From NCBI RefSeq assembly GCF_024171885.1, contig NZ_JAMTCP010000039.1:1-64000 (forward strand): a stretch of 64,000 nt of DNA. The letters run 5' to 3'. Below are positions 47,351-55,932 of the stretch, piece by piece; position 1 is the stretch's first letter; each line of letters opens with the position of its first letter. The position numbers and the translations under genes were made by a program. The DNA comes from Streptoalloteichus tenebrarius. Lineage in GTDB: Bacteria; Actinomycetota; Actinomycetes; Mycobacteriales; Pseudonocardiaceae. The notes under the pieces were generated by a model. The model worked only from the letters and a program-made list of their open reading frames with translations. It had not been told where the DNA came from and did not search any database.

Positions 47351-47697
47351 GCGACACCCCCCGTGGCTGGCCTCAAACCCCGTTGCCTCAGGCGTTCGGT
47401 GGCCACACGGGCGTTCTCAGCCAGTCGCTGCGCCTCATGGGCAAGGACACGCTCTCCGTCGTTGGTCAGTCGGTAATACCGCCGAAGTCGGCCCTCGTGT
47501 GCTTCTTCTCGGTCCAGTTCCACCAAGCCGTCGGCAGCCAGCCGGTCCAGCACGCCGTAGAGCGTGCCCACTCGCAAGGCCACCCGCCCCTTGGACAGCT
47601 CGGCCACGGCCTGCACGACGCCGTAACCGTGCGTCGGCTCTCCGGCCAATGCGGCCAGCACCAGGAAGGCCTGTTCGGACATCTCGCGTCTCGCCAT
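47347..47697 (-). CDS. PadR-family transcriptional regulator
   Basis: A 116-aa winged-helix regulator: MSEQAFLVLAALAGEPTHGY (domain start), RVGTLYGVLDRLAADGLVEL (recognition helix) and YYRLTNDGERVLAHEAQRLA (wing and C-terminal helix). ATG 47697 lies 9 bases from a perfect inverted repeat, so it probably autoregulates itself and the coupled membrane protein. Confidence 0.92.
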   Translation of the reverse strand: MARREMSEQAFLVLAALAGEPTHGYGVVQAVAELSKGRVALRVGTLYGVLDRLAADGLVELDREEAHEGRLRRYYRLTNDGERVLAHEAQRLAENARVATERLRQRGLRPATGGVA

Positions 47698-47705
47698 GAC
47701 CCACT

Positions 47706-47724
47706 TATATCGCTCTGCGATATA
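47706..47724. promoter_or_regulatory. PadR operator palindrome
   Basis: TATATCGC-TCT-GCGATATA, perfect 8-bp arms with a 3-base spacer, immediately upstream of the padR ATG on the minus strand. The A/T-rich arms also supply a -10-like sequence, so repressor binding would block the promoter. Confidence 0.8.
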
Positions 47725-47849
47725 TCATGCAAGGGAGAGCTTGATGTGGGGCCTCTGGCCGCCGATGCGGCTGTCAGCTCCGCGGACTCCTTGCGCCACC
47801 GGGTGCCCTCCTGGCTTCCCGCCCCGGTGCCTCAGGGCCGTGCCCCGAG

Positions 47850-48115
47850 GCACCCTGTCGTTCCATCTGCTCAGCGAGGTCCAGCCACGCCCTGGCGCAT
47901 CCACGGGCGAGGTCGGCTACGGCACGGGCGCAGTGCGCGGGGATGGCGTCACGCCGTCCGCCCCAGTCCTCAAGGCCGATCACATGCGCCGAGCCAGCGC
48001 AGCACAGTGCGACCCGTCTCGGTGAACCTCAGCGAAGGATCGCCCGTCAGGCTTCTCAGGATGGCCGTCGGTTCTCTCACCGCGCGGTCTCGGTCGTCTC
48101 TCTTGTCGCGCTGAG
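47850..48115 (-). pseudogene. Remnant of an actinomycete mobile-element protein
   Basis: On the minus strand, LRSLTGDPSLRFTETGRTVL and RWLGAC run in one frame, and about one codon later the neighbouring frame continues IPAHCARAVADLARGCARAW then LDLAEQMERQ. Both segments look like conserved protein, and together they suggest a small gene broken by a frameshift near 47970. I do not recognise the family firmly. The rest of 47725-48376 has no supportable gene. Confidence 0.35.
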
Positions 48116-48376
48116 TGGGACGGCGAGATGCGCTCTGATGGCTGCTCCCCGTAGCACCAGGCTTGCCGATCACCCGCCGTTTGGACGGAATCGGATCCTC
48201 ACCCCGGCGCATCCGCTCCCGCAGGTCGAGAGCATCCCAGTGCCCCGCCTCGCATTGCGAGAGGGCTAGGCGTGCAGGACGAGCGCTGGCCCATGTCGCG
48301 GAACGCGCCCCACGTGTGAAGGCCGAGCGCCTGTGGCGGCCCGCCGGGGCGGGCCGCGGCCGTTCGGGGCGGGAAG

Positions 48377-49591
48377 TCAGTCGGTGGGGTTCAGGTCGGC
48401 TGGGAGGAGTTGTTCGGTGAGCAGGCGGCGGACCCTGGTGGTGCGGTCGGGGGTGGCGAGCCAGGAGTCGAGGAGCCGCCAGCCGTGGAAGTAGCTGAGG
48501 ACGTACAGGGCCATGCCCGTGGCTCGCAGTGTTCCCAGTGCCGCGCCAGACTCGGCCTCGGAGAGCAGGGCCCAACGGGAGAGGTAGGCGGCCAGTTCCG
48601 TGTCGGGGCGGCCCTCGGCCGCCAGCAGCGCGGTGTTGGCCCACACGCCGAACAGGATGTTCTGCGCGCGGTGGACAGCCGCGAAGTCGCTGCCGTCGGG
48701 CTCGATGCCGTGGGCGGCGAGGACGTTGTCGGTCAGCCAGGCCTGGGCCTCGTCCCCGGGGAAGACGATCTCCTGCGCGTGCAGGCCGAGCCCTTCGCTG
48801 AGCACGAAGCTGGGCGCCAGCATGAACCGCACCTGCTGCTCCAGCCGGCCCTGTCCCTCGACGAGCAGGCGCTCCTTGAGCAGGGACTCGGCGATGTGCC
48901 CCGGGTGCCCCTCGTGCGTGACGACGTACAGCAGGTCGGCCAGGTTGAACGGCAGGTCGCGGTTGATGTGGATGGTCGAACGGACCCCGCCCTCGTGGTC
49001 CCCTGCGGCCCGGAAGCGCACGCCGGACACGAGCCGGCACCGCACCTCCTCGTCGTCCGGCAGGGCCACGATCTCGTTGGTGCGCCGACGCGTCTCGGCG
49101 ACGGCCTTCTGGACCAGGGCGGGCAGCTCGTCCACGCGGTCCGGCGGCAGGGTGTGCGCGGCCTGCCACCGGTGCAGGCGCTCGGTCAGGGAGCCGGGGG
49201 TCCGGGGCAGCGCGGCGTCCAGTGCGCTGTGCGCCTCCTCGAACAGCTCCTCCGGTAGCGGGCGTACCGGGATGCCCAGGCACTGGGCGGCGTACTGCGG
49301 CAGCGGCAGCTTCTCCCCGTCCAGCCGTCGGGCGACGGTCCGCATCGCGAGGACGTGTGCGGCCAGGTACCTGGCACGCTCGGGCGGGAACGGGATGTCC
49401 TGCAACAGGGCCTCGGCGTCTTCGGCCAGCCGTCCGGGCGGGAGCGGCTCCTCGCGCTCGGCCTGGGTGCGCCACCGCTGAGGCCCCCGGTAGATGAGCA
49501 CCGTTCCTGTGGCGCTTCCCTCCAGTTGGCGGTCCAGTCGCAGCGCCAGCAGCGCATAGTCGCGCAGCCACTCCTCCGTTGTGTGGGGCAT
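48377..49591 (-). CDS. DUF885-like zinc metallopeptidase
   Basis: A 404-aa protein. The motif YVVTHEGHPGHIAESLL (~residue 230) contains the HExxxGH-like zinc site of the DUF885 / carboxypeptidase-like group, and a downstream SEGLGLHAQEIVFPG likely supplies the third ligand. No signal peptide, so cytoplasmic. ATG 49591 with GGGAGAG 6 bases upstream is preferred to a longer frame. It is divergent from a TetR regulator across an operator-bearing 83-base gap and is probably its target. Confidence 0.8.
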   Translation of the reverse strand: MPHTTEEWLRDYALLALRLDRQLEGSATGTVLIYRGPQRWRTQAEREEPLPPGRLAEDAEALLQDIPFPPERARYLAAHVLAMRTVARRLDGEKLPLPQYAAQCLGIPVRPLPEELFEEAHSALDAALPRTPGSLTERLHRWQAAHTLPPDRVDELPALVQKAVAETRRRTNEIVALPDDEEVRCRLVSGVRFRAAGDHEGGVRSTIHINRDLPFNLADLLYVVTHEGHPGHIAESLLKERLLVEGQGRLEQQVRFMLAPSFVLSEGLGLHAQEIVFPGDEAQAWLTDNVLAAHGIEPDGSDFAAVHRAQNILFGVWANTALLAAEGRPDTELAAYLSRWALLSEAESGAALGTLRATGMALYVLSYFHGWRLLDSWLATPDRTTRVRRLLTEQLLPADLNPTD

Positions 49592-49636
49592 CGCTCTCTC
49601 CCTGGTCCGTGGTCTGGTCGCCAAGTGAAGCTAGCT

Positions 49637-49661
49637 GTACGGTTTTCCGTACGTTGTACGG
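49637..49661. promoter_or_regulatory. Triple half-site TetR operator
   Basis: GTACGG (49637-49642), CCGTAC (49647-49652) and GTACGG (49656-49661) form two overlapping inverted repeats: one with a TTTT spacer and one with a GTT spacer. They lie between the divergent peptidase and TetR genes, 14 bases before the TetR ATG. Confidence 0.75.
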
Positions 49662-49674
49662 AAGGAGCGGGGGC

Positions 49675-50364
49675 ATGCCGCACCCACGTCCGGGGGAGAT
49701 CTGGTTCGCCGAGGAACCCGAGCGCAGGCCCCGCCTGTCCCGGGAACGGATCACCGACGCGGCGGTCGCCTTGCTGGACGCCGACGGTGTGGCGGCACTG
49801 TCCATGCGGCGCCTGGCCGCCCGCCTGGGGGCGGGCACCATGTCGCTGTACGAGTACGTCAGGAGCAAGGAGGACGTCCTCGACCTGGCGGCGGACGCCG
49901 TCATCGCCGAGATCGACGTGGCCGGGATCGCGGACCTGGGCTGGCGCGAGGCCCTCTGTGCGCAGATGACCCGCAGCAGGGAGGTGATGCGCCGTCATCC
50001 CTGGCTGCCCGCGCTGATGGCGACCCGCCCGCTGCTCGGCCCCAACGCCCTCGCGCGGTCCGAGCTGGTGTACTCGCTGCTGGAGCGGGCCGGACTGGAG
50101 AAGGCCCGGCTCAACGCCGCCGTTGCGGCGCTGACCTACTACGTCCAGGGGTACACGGCCGCGGAGAACACCTGGCGCAGCAGCCAACGCGACACCGCGG
50201 CGGAGGTCGAACTGCGCCGCCAGGCACAGCAGTACCTCGACAGCCGCGGCGCACTGCACCCCACGCTGGCCCGGCACGCCGATCTCGGCAACAGCGACTA
50301 CGACGCGTCGTTCCGCATCGGCCTCGAAACCATCCTCGACGGGATCGAGGCACACAGCGGGTGA
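49675..50364 (+). CDS. TetR/AcrR-family regulator
   Basis: A 229-aa protein. The HTH is ITDAAVALLDADGVAALSMR then LAARLGAGTMSLYEYVRSKE, typical of the TetR_C_1 subgroup that controls drug or peptide resistance; the ligand domain is helical. ATG 49675 has GGAAGGAG upstream. Divergent from the DUF885-like peptidase and probably controlling both genes through the GTACGG repeats. Confidence 0.92.
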   Translation: MPHPRPGEIWFAEEPERRPRLSRERITDAAVALLDADGVAALSMRRLAARLGAGTMSLYEYVRSKEDVLDLAADAVIAEIDVAGIADLGWREALCAQMTRSREVMRRHPWLPALMATRPLLGPNALARSELVYSLLERAGLEKARLNAAVAALTYYVQGYTAAENTWRSSQRDTAAEVELRRQAQQYLDSRGALHPTLARHADLGNSDYDASFRIGLETILDGIEAHSG

Positions 50365-50424
50365 CGGCCCGGAAAGCCGCTCTGTTTCCTAAGCGTCGTT
50401 CTGCTCCGGGGTAGGGGACCGGCC

Positions 50425-51384
50425 TCACACGAGCTGGGCGCGGCGCGTCCGCAGGGCGTCCAGCGACTTCTCCGCGATCGAGGCGAGGAAGACCGGGCAC
50501 CGCAGCTCCTCCAGCGGAGCGTCCCGGCCCTCCCGGCGCCTGAGCGCGTAGCGGGCGCGCCCGCCGGGTGAGGCGAGGACGATGCCGAGTTCGGCGAGGG
50601 CGGGCGCGCCTCGGGGCGGCTCCGTGTGGTGCCCGTGGTCGCATGTCGCCGCCGCGAGGCGGGGCAGCGTCGCCTCCAGGGCGCGGATGAGCGCGTCGAG
50701 CACGGAGGCGTCGTCGAACGCGCCGGAGGTGACGTGTGCGGTGACGGCCCGGACCGTCAGCAGGTGTCCGGGCAGGTCCTCGGGCGCGGCGTCGGCGAGG
50801 TCCAGGGCTGGTGAGGTGAGGGCCGAGTCGAGGTCGGTCCCGGGCCGCGGATAGCCGTGGAGCACGGCGGTGAGGGTCTCGATGGCGTCCTCGGCGCCGG
50901 CCGGGAGGCGGGGCGGAACGTCCTGGACTGAGCCGGGCTCGAGGATGTCCAGGGCGATGCGGGCGAAGCCGGCGACGTTGCGCGGGCAGAGCCACTCCTC
51001 CCGTGTGTGGTTCTCCTCCCACTCGGCGGCCGGGTCCGCCAGGCCGAGGATCTGGTCGGGGAGGAAGAGGTCGGCTTCTTTCTCGTGCTCCAGGTAGGGG
51101 TGTTCGTCGTGGGCGCAGGGCTGGTCGCGCAGCGCGCGGTCGGTGGCCCGCAGCGCCTCGACGGCCTCCGGCTTGCCGGTGCCGTCGAGGGACCAGGCGA
51201 GGTAGGGGGCCATGAGCACCAGGCCGAGCGTCCAGACGTACGCCGTCTCTCCGTTCGGGTCGGCGGCGAGTGCGGCGGCGCAGTCGAGGGCCCGCCGGTC
51301 GTACTCGTCGTCGGAGAGGGTGTCGTAGTCCTCGCGGATCTCGCCCCAGGCGTGGGTGAGTTCCGCAAGATCGTCGATTCGCAT
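50425..51384 (-). CDS. Hypothetical protein in TetR operon
   Basis: A 319-aa acidic helical protein with no domain I recognise. The N-terminus LTHAWGEIREDYDTLSDDEY and a Cys/His-containing CPRNVAGFARIALDIL segment (mid-protein) stand out, but they do not form a known zinc site. ATG 51384 lies 9 bases after the stop of the upstream TetR gene, so they are co-transcribed. Role unknown. Confidence 0.72.
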   Translation of the reverse strand: MRIDDLAELTHAWGEIREDYDTLSDDEYDRRALDCAAALAADPNGETAYVWTLGLVLMAPYLAWSLDGTGKPEAVEALRATDRALRDQPCAHDEHPYLEHEKEADLFLPDQILGLADPAAEWEENHTREEWLCPRNVAGFARIALDILEPGSVQDVPPRLPAGAEDAIETLTAVLHGYPRPGTDLDSALTSPALDLADAAPEDLPGHLLTVRAVTAHVTSGAFDDASVLDALIRALEATLPRLAAATCDHGHHTEPPRGAPALAELGIVLASPGGRARYALRRREGRDAPLEELRCPVFLASIAEKSLDALRTRRAQLV

Positions 51385-51393
51385 GGGTCGACG

Positions 51394-52095
51394 CTAGAGA
51401 GCGGCCTCCTGGCCGGATGAGGGGCCGTCCCCGAGCCGTCCGCGCGGGACGGCGAAGGCCCGGGTGAAGGTCTCGACGGCGGCGGCGACGGTGTCCCGAA
51501 GCTCCTGGTCGGACACCGGGCGGGTGCCGAGGGCGGAGCGGCCCTCAACCGGCCCGGTGAGCAGCGCGACGAACTGCTCGGCGGCCCGCACCGGGTCCTC
51601 GAGACGCAGCCGGCCCGCCAGGGCGAGTCGGGCGAGGCGGTCCGCGAGGGCTTCGGAGAACTGGTCGGGGCCGCTGCCCCTGACCGTGTCGAAGACGTCG
51701 GGGAACCGGGAGATCTCGGCGTGCAGCAGGCGCCGCAGGGCCCACGCCTCCTCGCTGGTGTAGCAGAGCAGGAGCCGGTACCCCACCTCGCGCAGCGCGT
51801 GCGCCAGGTCGTCCACGTCGCTGCCGAGGCCGTGGACGACGGCGAGGCTTCGGGCGGTGGCCCGCTCGGCCGTGGTGGACACGGCCTGACGGAAGAGCCC
51901 TTCCTTGCCGCCGAAGTGGTTGTAGACCGTCGGCTTGGCGACCCCTGCCGCGTCGGCGATCGCGTCCACGGACGCCTTGGCGTACCCGTCCCTCGCGAAC
52001 ACGGCGAACGCGGCCTCGAGGATCGCGTTCCGCTTGTCGATGCGGCCGCGCGGCGTGTGGCGGCTGTCCGTCGTCGAGGGGTGCGGTCCGGCCAT
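51394..52095 (-). CDS. TetR/AcrR-family repressor of the MFS pump
   Basis: A 233-aa protein with the HTH ILEAAFAVFARDGYAKASVD then IADAAGVAKPTVYNHFGGKE and a TetR_C ligand domain (AEQFVALLTGPVEGRSALG). It is divergent from the DHA2 efflux transporter with two TGAAC-type inverted repeats between them, the classic layout of a drug-responsive repressor and pump. ATG 52095. Confidence 0.92.
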   Translation of the reverse strand: MAGPHPSTTDSRHTPRGRIDKRNAILEAAFAVFARDGYAKASVDAIADAAGVAKPTVYNHFGGKEGLFRQAVSTTAERATARSLAVVHGLGSDVDDLAHALREVGYRLLLCYTSEEAWALRRLLHAEISRFPDVFDTVRGSGPDQFSEALADRLARLALAGRLRLEDPVRAAEQFVALLTGPVEGRSALGTRPVSDQELRDTVAAAVETFTRAFAVPRGRLGDGPSSGQEAAL

Positions 52096-52117
52096 GCGGG
52101 CATCCTACTCGTCCTTT

Positions 52118-52133
52118 TGAACTGGTGAGTTCA
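52118..52133. promoter_or_regulatory. TetR operator 1 (TGAACT-N4-AGTTCA)
   Basis: Perfect 6-bp arms TGAACT and AGTTCA with spacer GGTG, 23 bases upstream of the tetR ATG. Confidence 0.75.
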
Positions 52134-52179
52134 TTCTTCAGAACTCGGTAGTTGTGCTTGACTGGTTCGAACATTAGAT

Positions 52180-52195
52180 TGAACTGACTGGTTCA
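52180..52195. promoter_or_regulatory. TetR operator 2 (TGAAC-N6-GTTCA)
   Basis: TGAAC (52180-52184) and GTTCA (52191-52195), 28 bases before the MFS ATG. A GTTCGAAC palindrome (52165-52172) lies between the two operators and shares the half-site. Confidence 0.75.
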
Positions 52196-52223
52196 TTATT
52201 ACTCAGTGTAACTGGAGGGGCTG

Positions 52224-53651
52224 ATGGCGGGGGCACGCGCTGATCGTCTGGACCCAGCGCTGCTACGGCTGATCGCCGTGGTGCTGCTGGGCGGGTTCAT
52301 GGGCCTGCTCGACGGGACGATCGTGAACGTCGGGATGGGCACGCTGAGTGAGCACTTCGCCCGATCCCTCAGCGCGGTCGGCTGGGTGGCGACCGGCTAC
52401 CTCCTCGCGGTCACGTTCGCCATCCCCTTCACCGCGTGGGCCGTCGACCGCTTCGGCAGCAGGAAGATGTGGCTGCTCGGCCTCGGGCTCTTCGTCACCG
52501 GCTCGCTGGCCTCCGGTCTCGCCTGGAACGTCGAGAGCCTGGTCGTCTTCCGGGTGGTCCAGGGCTTCGGTGGCGGCATGCTCGACCCGATCATGCTCAC
52601 CGTGCTGGCCAGGGCCGCCGGTCCGGGGCGCGTGGGCCGGGTCATGGGACTGATGGGCGTCGTCATCCCGCTCGGCCCCGTCCTCGGCCCCGTCCTGGGC
52701 GGCCTCATCATCGAGGGCCTCGGCTGGCGCTGGATGTTCCTGGTGAACATCCCGGTCGGTCTGCTGGCCGTCCTGTTGTCCCTGCGCGTCGTTCCGGCCG
52801 ACCCACCCAGGAGGGGGCACCCGGCCGCGCCGCTCGACGTGATCGGGCTCGCGCTCCTCGGGCCCGCCTTCGCCGTCCTCACCTTCGCGCTCTCGCGGGC
52901 CGGTGAGGAGGCGGGCTTCGGCACCGCTCCCGTGCTCGGGGCGCTCGCGCTGGGAGCCGTGCTGCTCGCCGGGTACGTGCTACACGCGGTGCGGGCGGGC
53001 GCCAGGGCCCTGATCGGCCTCCACCTCTTCCGCGGCCGCGGCTTCTCCGCCAGCGTGACGACGATGGGGCTCACCGGCGTCATGCTCTTCTCGATGCTGT
53101 TCCTCGTCCCCCTCTACCAGCAGGAGGTGCGCGGCCACGGCGTCCTCGCGGCGGGGCTCCTGCTCGCCCCGCTCGGCGTCGGTTCCTTCCTCGCCATGCC
53201 GGTGGCCGGGCGGCTCAGCGACAAGGTCGGGGCCAGGCGGCTTGCCCCGCTCGGCGCGTGCGTCATCGCCCTGAGCGCCCTGGTCCACACCCAGGCGACG
53301 GCTACGACCAGTGAAGTGCTCCTGGGGGCCTGCGCGTTCGCCACCGGGGTGGGCCTCGGGCTCATTGGCGCGCCCACCATGGGATCCCTGTACCGGACGC
53401 TGCCCGGCGAGTCCGTCGCACAGGGCACCTCGGCGCTCTACATCGTGAACCAGCTCGGCGCCTCGCTCGGTGTCGCCGTCGTCGCCATGCTGGTGCAGCG
53501 TCAGGCCGGCGGCGCCCACACCGCGGTGCAGTCCTTCCAGACCGCCTCCTGGTGGGTGTGCGCCGCGGCGGTGGCGGTGCTGGTCGCGGGATGGTTCCTT
53601 CCCGGCAGGCCCGCGACGGCCGAGGCAGCGAGGCCGGACGCGCGCGCCTAG
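52224..53651 (+). CDS. DHA2-family MFS drug efflux transporter
   Basis: A 475-aa protein with about 14 helices. LLDGTIVNVGMGTL near residue 28 is the LDxTIVNVALP motif of the EmrB/QacA (DHA2) group, followed by GYLLAVTFAIPFTAW, DRFGSRKMWLLG (motif A) and RVVQGFGGGM (motif B), with motif C VLGPVLGGLI. It exports drugs in exchange for protons. ATG 52224 has GGAGGGG upstream. Controlled by the divergent TetR repressor. Confidence 0.93.
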   Translation: MAGARADRLDPALLRLIAVVLLGGFMGLLDGTIVNVGMGTLSEHFARSLSAVGWVATGYLLAVTFAIPFTAWAVDRFGSRKMWLLGLGLFVTGSLASGLAWNVESLVVFRVVQGFGGGMLDPIMLTVLARAAGPGRVGRVMGLMGVVIPLGPVLGPVLGGLIIEGLGWRWMFLVNIPVGLLAVLLSLRVVPADPPRRGHPAAPLDVIGLALLGPAFAVLTFALSRAGEEAGFGTAPVLGALALGAVLLAGYVLHAVRAGARALIGLHLFRGRGFSASVTTMGLTGVMLFSMLFLVPLYQQEVRGHGVLAAGLLLAPLGVGSFLAMPVAGRLSDKVGARRLAPLGACVIALSALVHTQATATTSEVLLGACAFATGVGLGLIGAPTMGSLYRTLPGESVAQGTSALYIVNQLGASLGVAVVAMLVQRQAGGAHTAVQSFQTASWWVCAAAVAVLVAGWFLPGRPATAEAARPDARA

Positions 53652-53679
53652 GGCTGCCCTTGGACTCGGAGGGACGCGA

Positions 53680-53713
53680 GAAGGGCGCGGCCTCCATGTC
53701 GGCCACGCCCTTC
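53680..53713 (+). terminator. Hairpin after the MFS gene
   Basis: GAAGGGCGCGGCC (53680-53692) pairs with GGCCACGCCCTTC (53701-53713), one C-A mismatch, loop of 8. No T-run. The rest of 53714-54276 holds no gene. Confidence 0.6.
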
Positions 53714-54276
53714 GCCCGGGTCGCCCGCGCGGCGGCGCCCCACCGTCACAGGCCCATATGGCCCATGGTCTACGGGTGGAGCAGACCGATGTCGCAGCTC
53801 GTGGGGCGCAATAGCTTCCATTCCCTTCTGGTCGTCGGTGGCCAGGGCCCGCCCGGGAGCCGCGCCTGAGCCTGGTCCCCCGCGGCCGTGCCGCTGCGGC
53901 ATCCCTACTCCTACGGCCGCACCACAGCGAGGTGGGTGATGCCATCCACGAGTCACAGCAGGCCACCCCCTTGGGGAGACCTGAGGACGGGGCGGCGAGC
54001 GGTGGGCCCCGCCATGGCGGTCCATTCCCGAGTGGTTGGCCCCTAGCGCAGGTCGTGCCTGGGGAAACCGGTAGCGCCTCCGTTCCGGCCCGACTCGACC
54101 AGCTGTCGGAGCCGTCAGCATCCGATGCCAAGCGCCCCAACCGCTCAGTCCAGGCGCCGGGGAGCAACGGCGGCCTACCCGCGCACCGAGTTCGTGGGGC
54201 GGGTGGGCCGATATCCGCATCGCGAGCTTTGGCTCAGCGGAAGGGACACCATGGTCCGGCTCGCTCTCCGCGCGAG

Positions 54277-55299
54277 CTAGAGCATCTGGAGGAACACGTG
54301 GGTGCGGTGCCATTCGAAGTACCGTTCCCTCTCCTCAGTCCACCACGGCGTGATACGTCCTTCGAGGAGAAGTTTCACCTGCGTCTTCAGCTCCGGTGAT
54401 CCCTCGACCTTGGCGCTGATCAAAAGCTTTCCGCCACGGTCGACAGAGATGTACCCGCGCTCGTACAGAGCGTCACAGTTCAGCAGGCACGCCAGCATTC
54501 CGACCCTGTCGAAGTCGAGGCGCTCCTTCTCATCACACTTCGAGCGCTTCTTGATGTGAGCCGCAACAAGCAGATCCGCTGGTATCGACCGCCCACACAG
54601 GGCGCAGATGTCCTTACCCAACTCCCGAAGACGCTGTTTGAGGGCCGCCTGCTCCCGACGAACCTGCCGGGTAGTGGTCCTGTCAGTGGGCCCGTCGAAG
54701 GACGTCCCTGCGGAAGAACCTGCCTGCCGCTGGTGGTCCGGGTCGTTCTCCGGGCCGACCAGCTCCTCGTCCTCCGGAACCGCGTCATCGGCCACGCTCA
54801 GGTTGCACAGCTCCCGCAGGCCTGCGGCCTTGGCGCCCTCGTAGATGTTGAAGCCCTGAACGACCGCTTTGGCACTCCATCCGAGCAGCGGCTGAACCTC
54901 CTCGATGGGGACCGCGATCTGCCGCACGTCAGTGAGGGCGTACATGTATTCCCAGGTCTGATTCCTGTGGTCCAGGCCCCACAGGCGTTCGGCCAGCGCC
55001 TGGTTCTCCCACCGCACCGCCACGGTACCGGCGAGGTAGAGCTTCTTGTCGCCGTAGAACAGGACGAAGTCGCCGGCTTGTAGTCGTTTCGCCTTGCTGA
55101 CGTTCGCGCCGTTCTTGCCGGGTACCACGCCCCACATCCGAGCCTGTCCGTCGGGGAAACGCTCTGTGAGCTCATCCAGCACCTCTGAGCGGAGGAGATC
55201 CCGGTGATGGTCGAAGACCACCAGGTTCTCGATGGTGTCCAGGTAGTGCTGGCGTACGTCTCGATCCTGAAGGCTGGCTGGTTGCAGCGCTACGCGCAC
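54277..55299 (-). CDS. HNH endonuclease with N-terminal reader-like domain
   Basis: A protein of about 340 aa. Residues ~1-145 form a domain also found in the HNH protein at 60.1-61.6 kb: FPDGQARMWGVVPGKNGAN, GDFVLFYGDKKLYLAGTVA and a WGLDHRNQTWEYMYALTDV block. The C-terminal HNH has CALCG, VAAHIKKRSKC (His), LLNCDALYERGYI (Asn and His/Asp region), matching the HNH_2 type. Such architectures often restrict modified DNA, with the N-terminal domain reading the base. GTG 55299 fits the shared domain's start; GTG 55365 is also open. Divergent from the mCpol-like gene. Confidence 0.8.
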   Translation of the reverse strand: MRVALQPASLQDRDVRQHYLDTIENLVVFDHHRDLLRSEVLDELTERFPDGQARMWGVVPGKNGANVSKAKRLQAGDFVLFYGDKKLYLAGTVAVRWENQALAERLWGLDHRNQTWEYMYALTDVRQIAVPIEEVQPLLGWSAKAVVQGFNIYEGAKAAGLRELCNLSVADDAVPEDEELVGPENDPDHQRQAGSSAGTSFDGPTDRTTTRQVRREQAALKQRLRELGKDICALCGRSIPADLLVAAHIKKRSKCDEKERLDFDRVGMLACLLNCDALYERGYISVDRGGKLLISAKVEGSPELKTQVKLLLEGRITPWWTEERERYFEWHRTHVFLQML

Positions 55300-55932
55300 G
55301 GTTGGCACCTGTCCCCGGGCTCGTCGGACCCTCCTTCCCGGGCCCGTCACACCCCTGATCTTCACACGATCGGGTGACAGGCGGGCACGGCCGGCTAGCT
55401 CAGAAGCCCGAGGACCACGTTCTGAACTCGTTGCTGGAGGGGATGCACCCCACAGGGGACTACGTGGCCGGCAACGGGGGATGGTCGCCTGCCTTGTCGT
55501 GGCCGGCGAGGTATAGCCCCGCCATACCGTGGGATGAGTCCCTGATGGGCTCTATGGCATCCACCCTGGGGCTGTGTGGCCCTCGCCCTGCGTGGGGCCA
55601 GCATGTATGGGGTCCAGCGAAGAACTCCACTGTCTACTCTGCCTATGTGGACGGGATGGTAAGTGACGCCAGAGAGAGGACAACTCTGGACGTCCATGGG
55701 CGATGGCGGACCGGAGGCGTTAGTCGAACAGTGGCGAGCACAGGGGCGCCGCCCCGCGATACGCCTGCCAAGGGGAGTAGGCTCAGATCCCGTCGTTCCA
55801 ATGGTCGAAAGTAGATGAAAGATGGGGCCAGGGGTCTTGGAATAGTAACAAGGTGTACAGGGGGGCGTATGTGTTGTAGTGTCTCACCTGCCGCTGGAAT
55901 AACGTGACACTTGAGTTGTGGATGAGATAGGA
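55300..55932. other. Intergenic region before the mCpol-like gene
   Basis: About 630 bases between the divergent HNH gene and the mCpol-like gene. An open frame at 55374-55814 (+) lacks protein character and is not annotated. From ~55800 the sequence becomes A/T-rich, marking entry into foreign-looking DNA. The segment 55788-55814 shows a partial likeness (about 20 of 27 bases) to the 3' end of the tRNA-Pro gene. Confidence 0.4.

Noticed and set aside
47970-49904. 644-aa minus-strand ORF across the DUF885-like gene
   Set aside because: Mostly an out-of-frame shadow of the peptidase (Arg/Ala/Gly-rich); only its last ~50 residues look protein-like and are listed as a remnant.
53648-54313. 221-aa minus-strand ORF between the MFS and HNH genes
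   Set aside because: Composition of a random GC-rich frame; overlaps the HNH 3' end and the hairpin after the MFS gene.
55374-55814. 146-aa ORF upstream of the mCpol-like gene
   Set aside because: No ribosome site, mixed codon use and no protein-like pattern; treated as intergenic.
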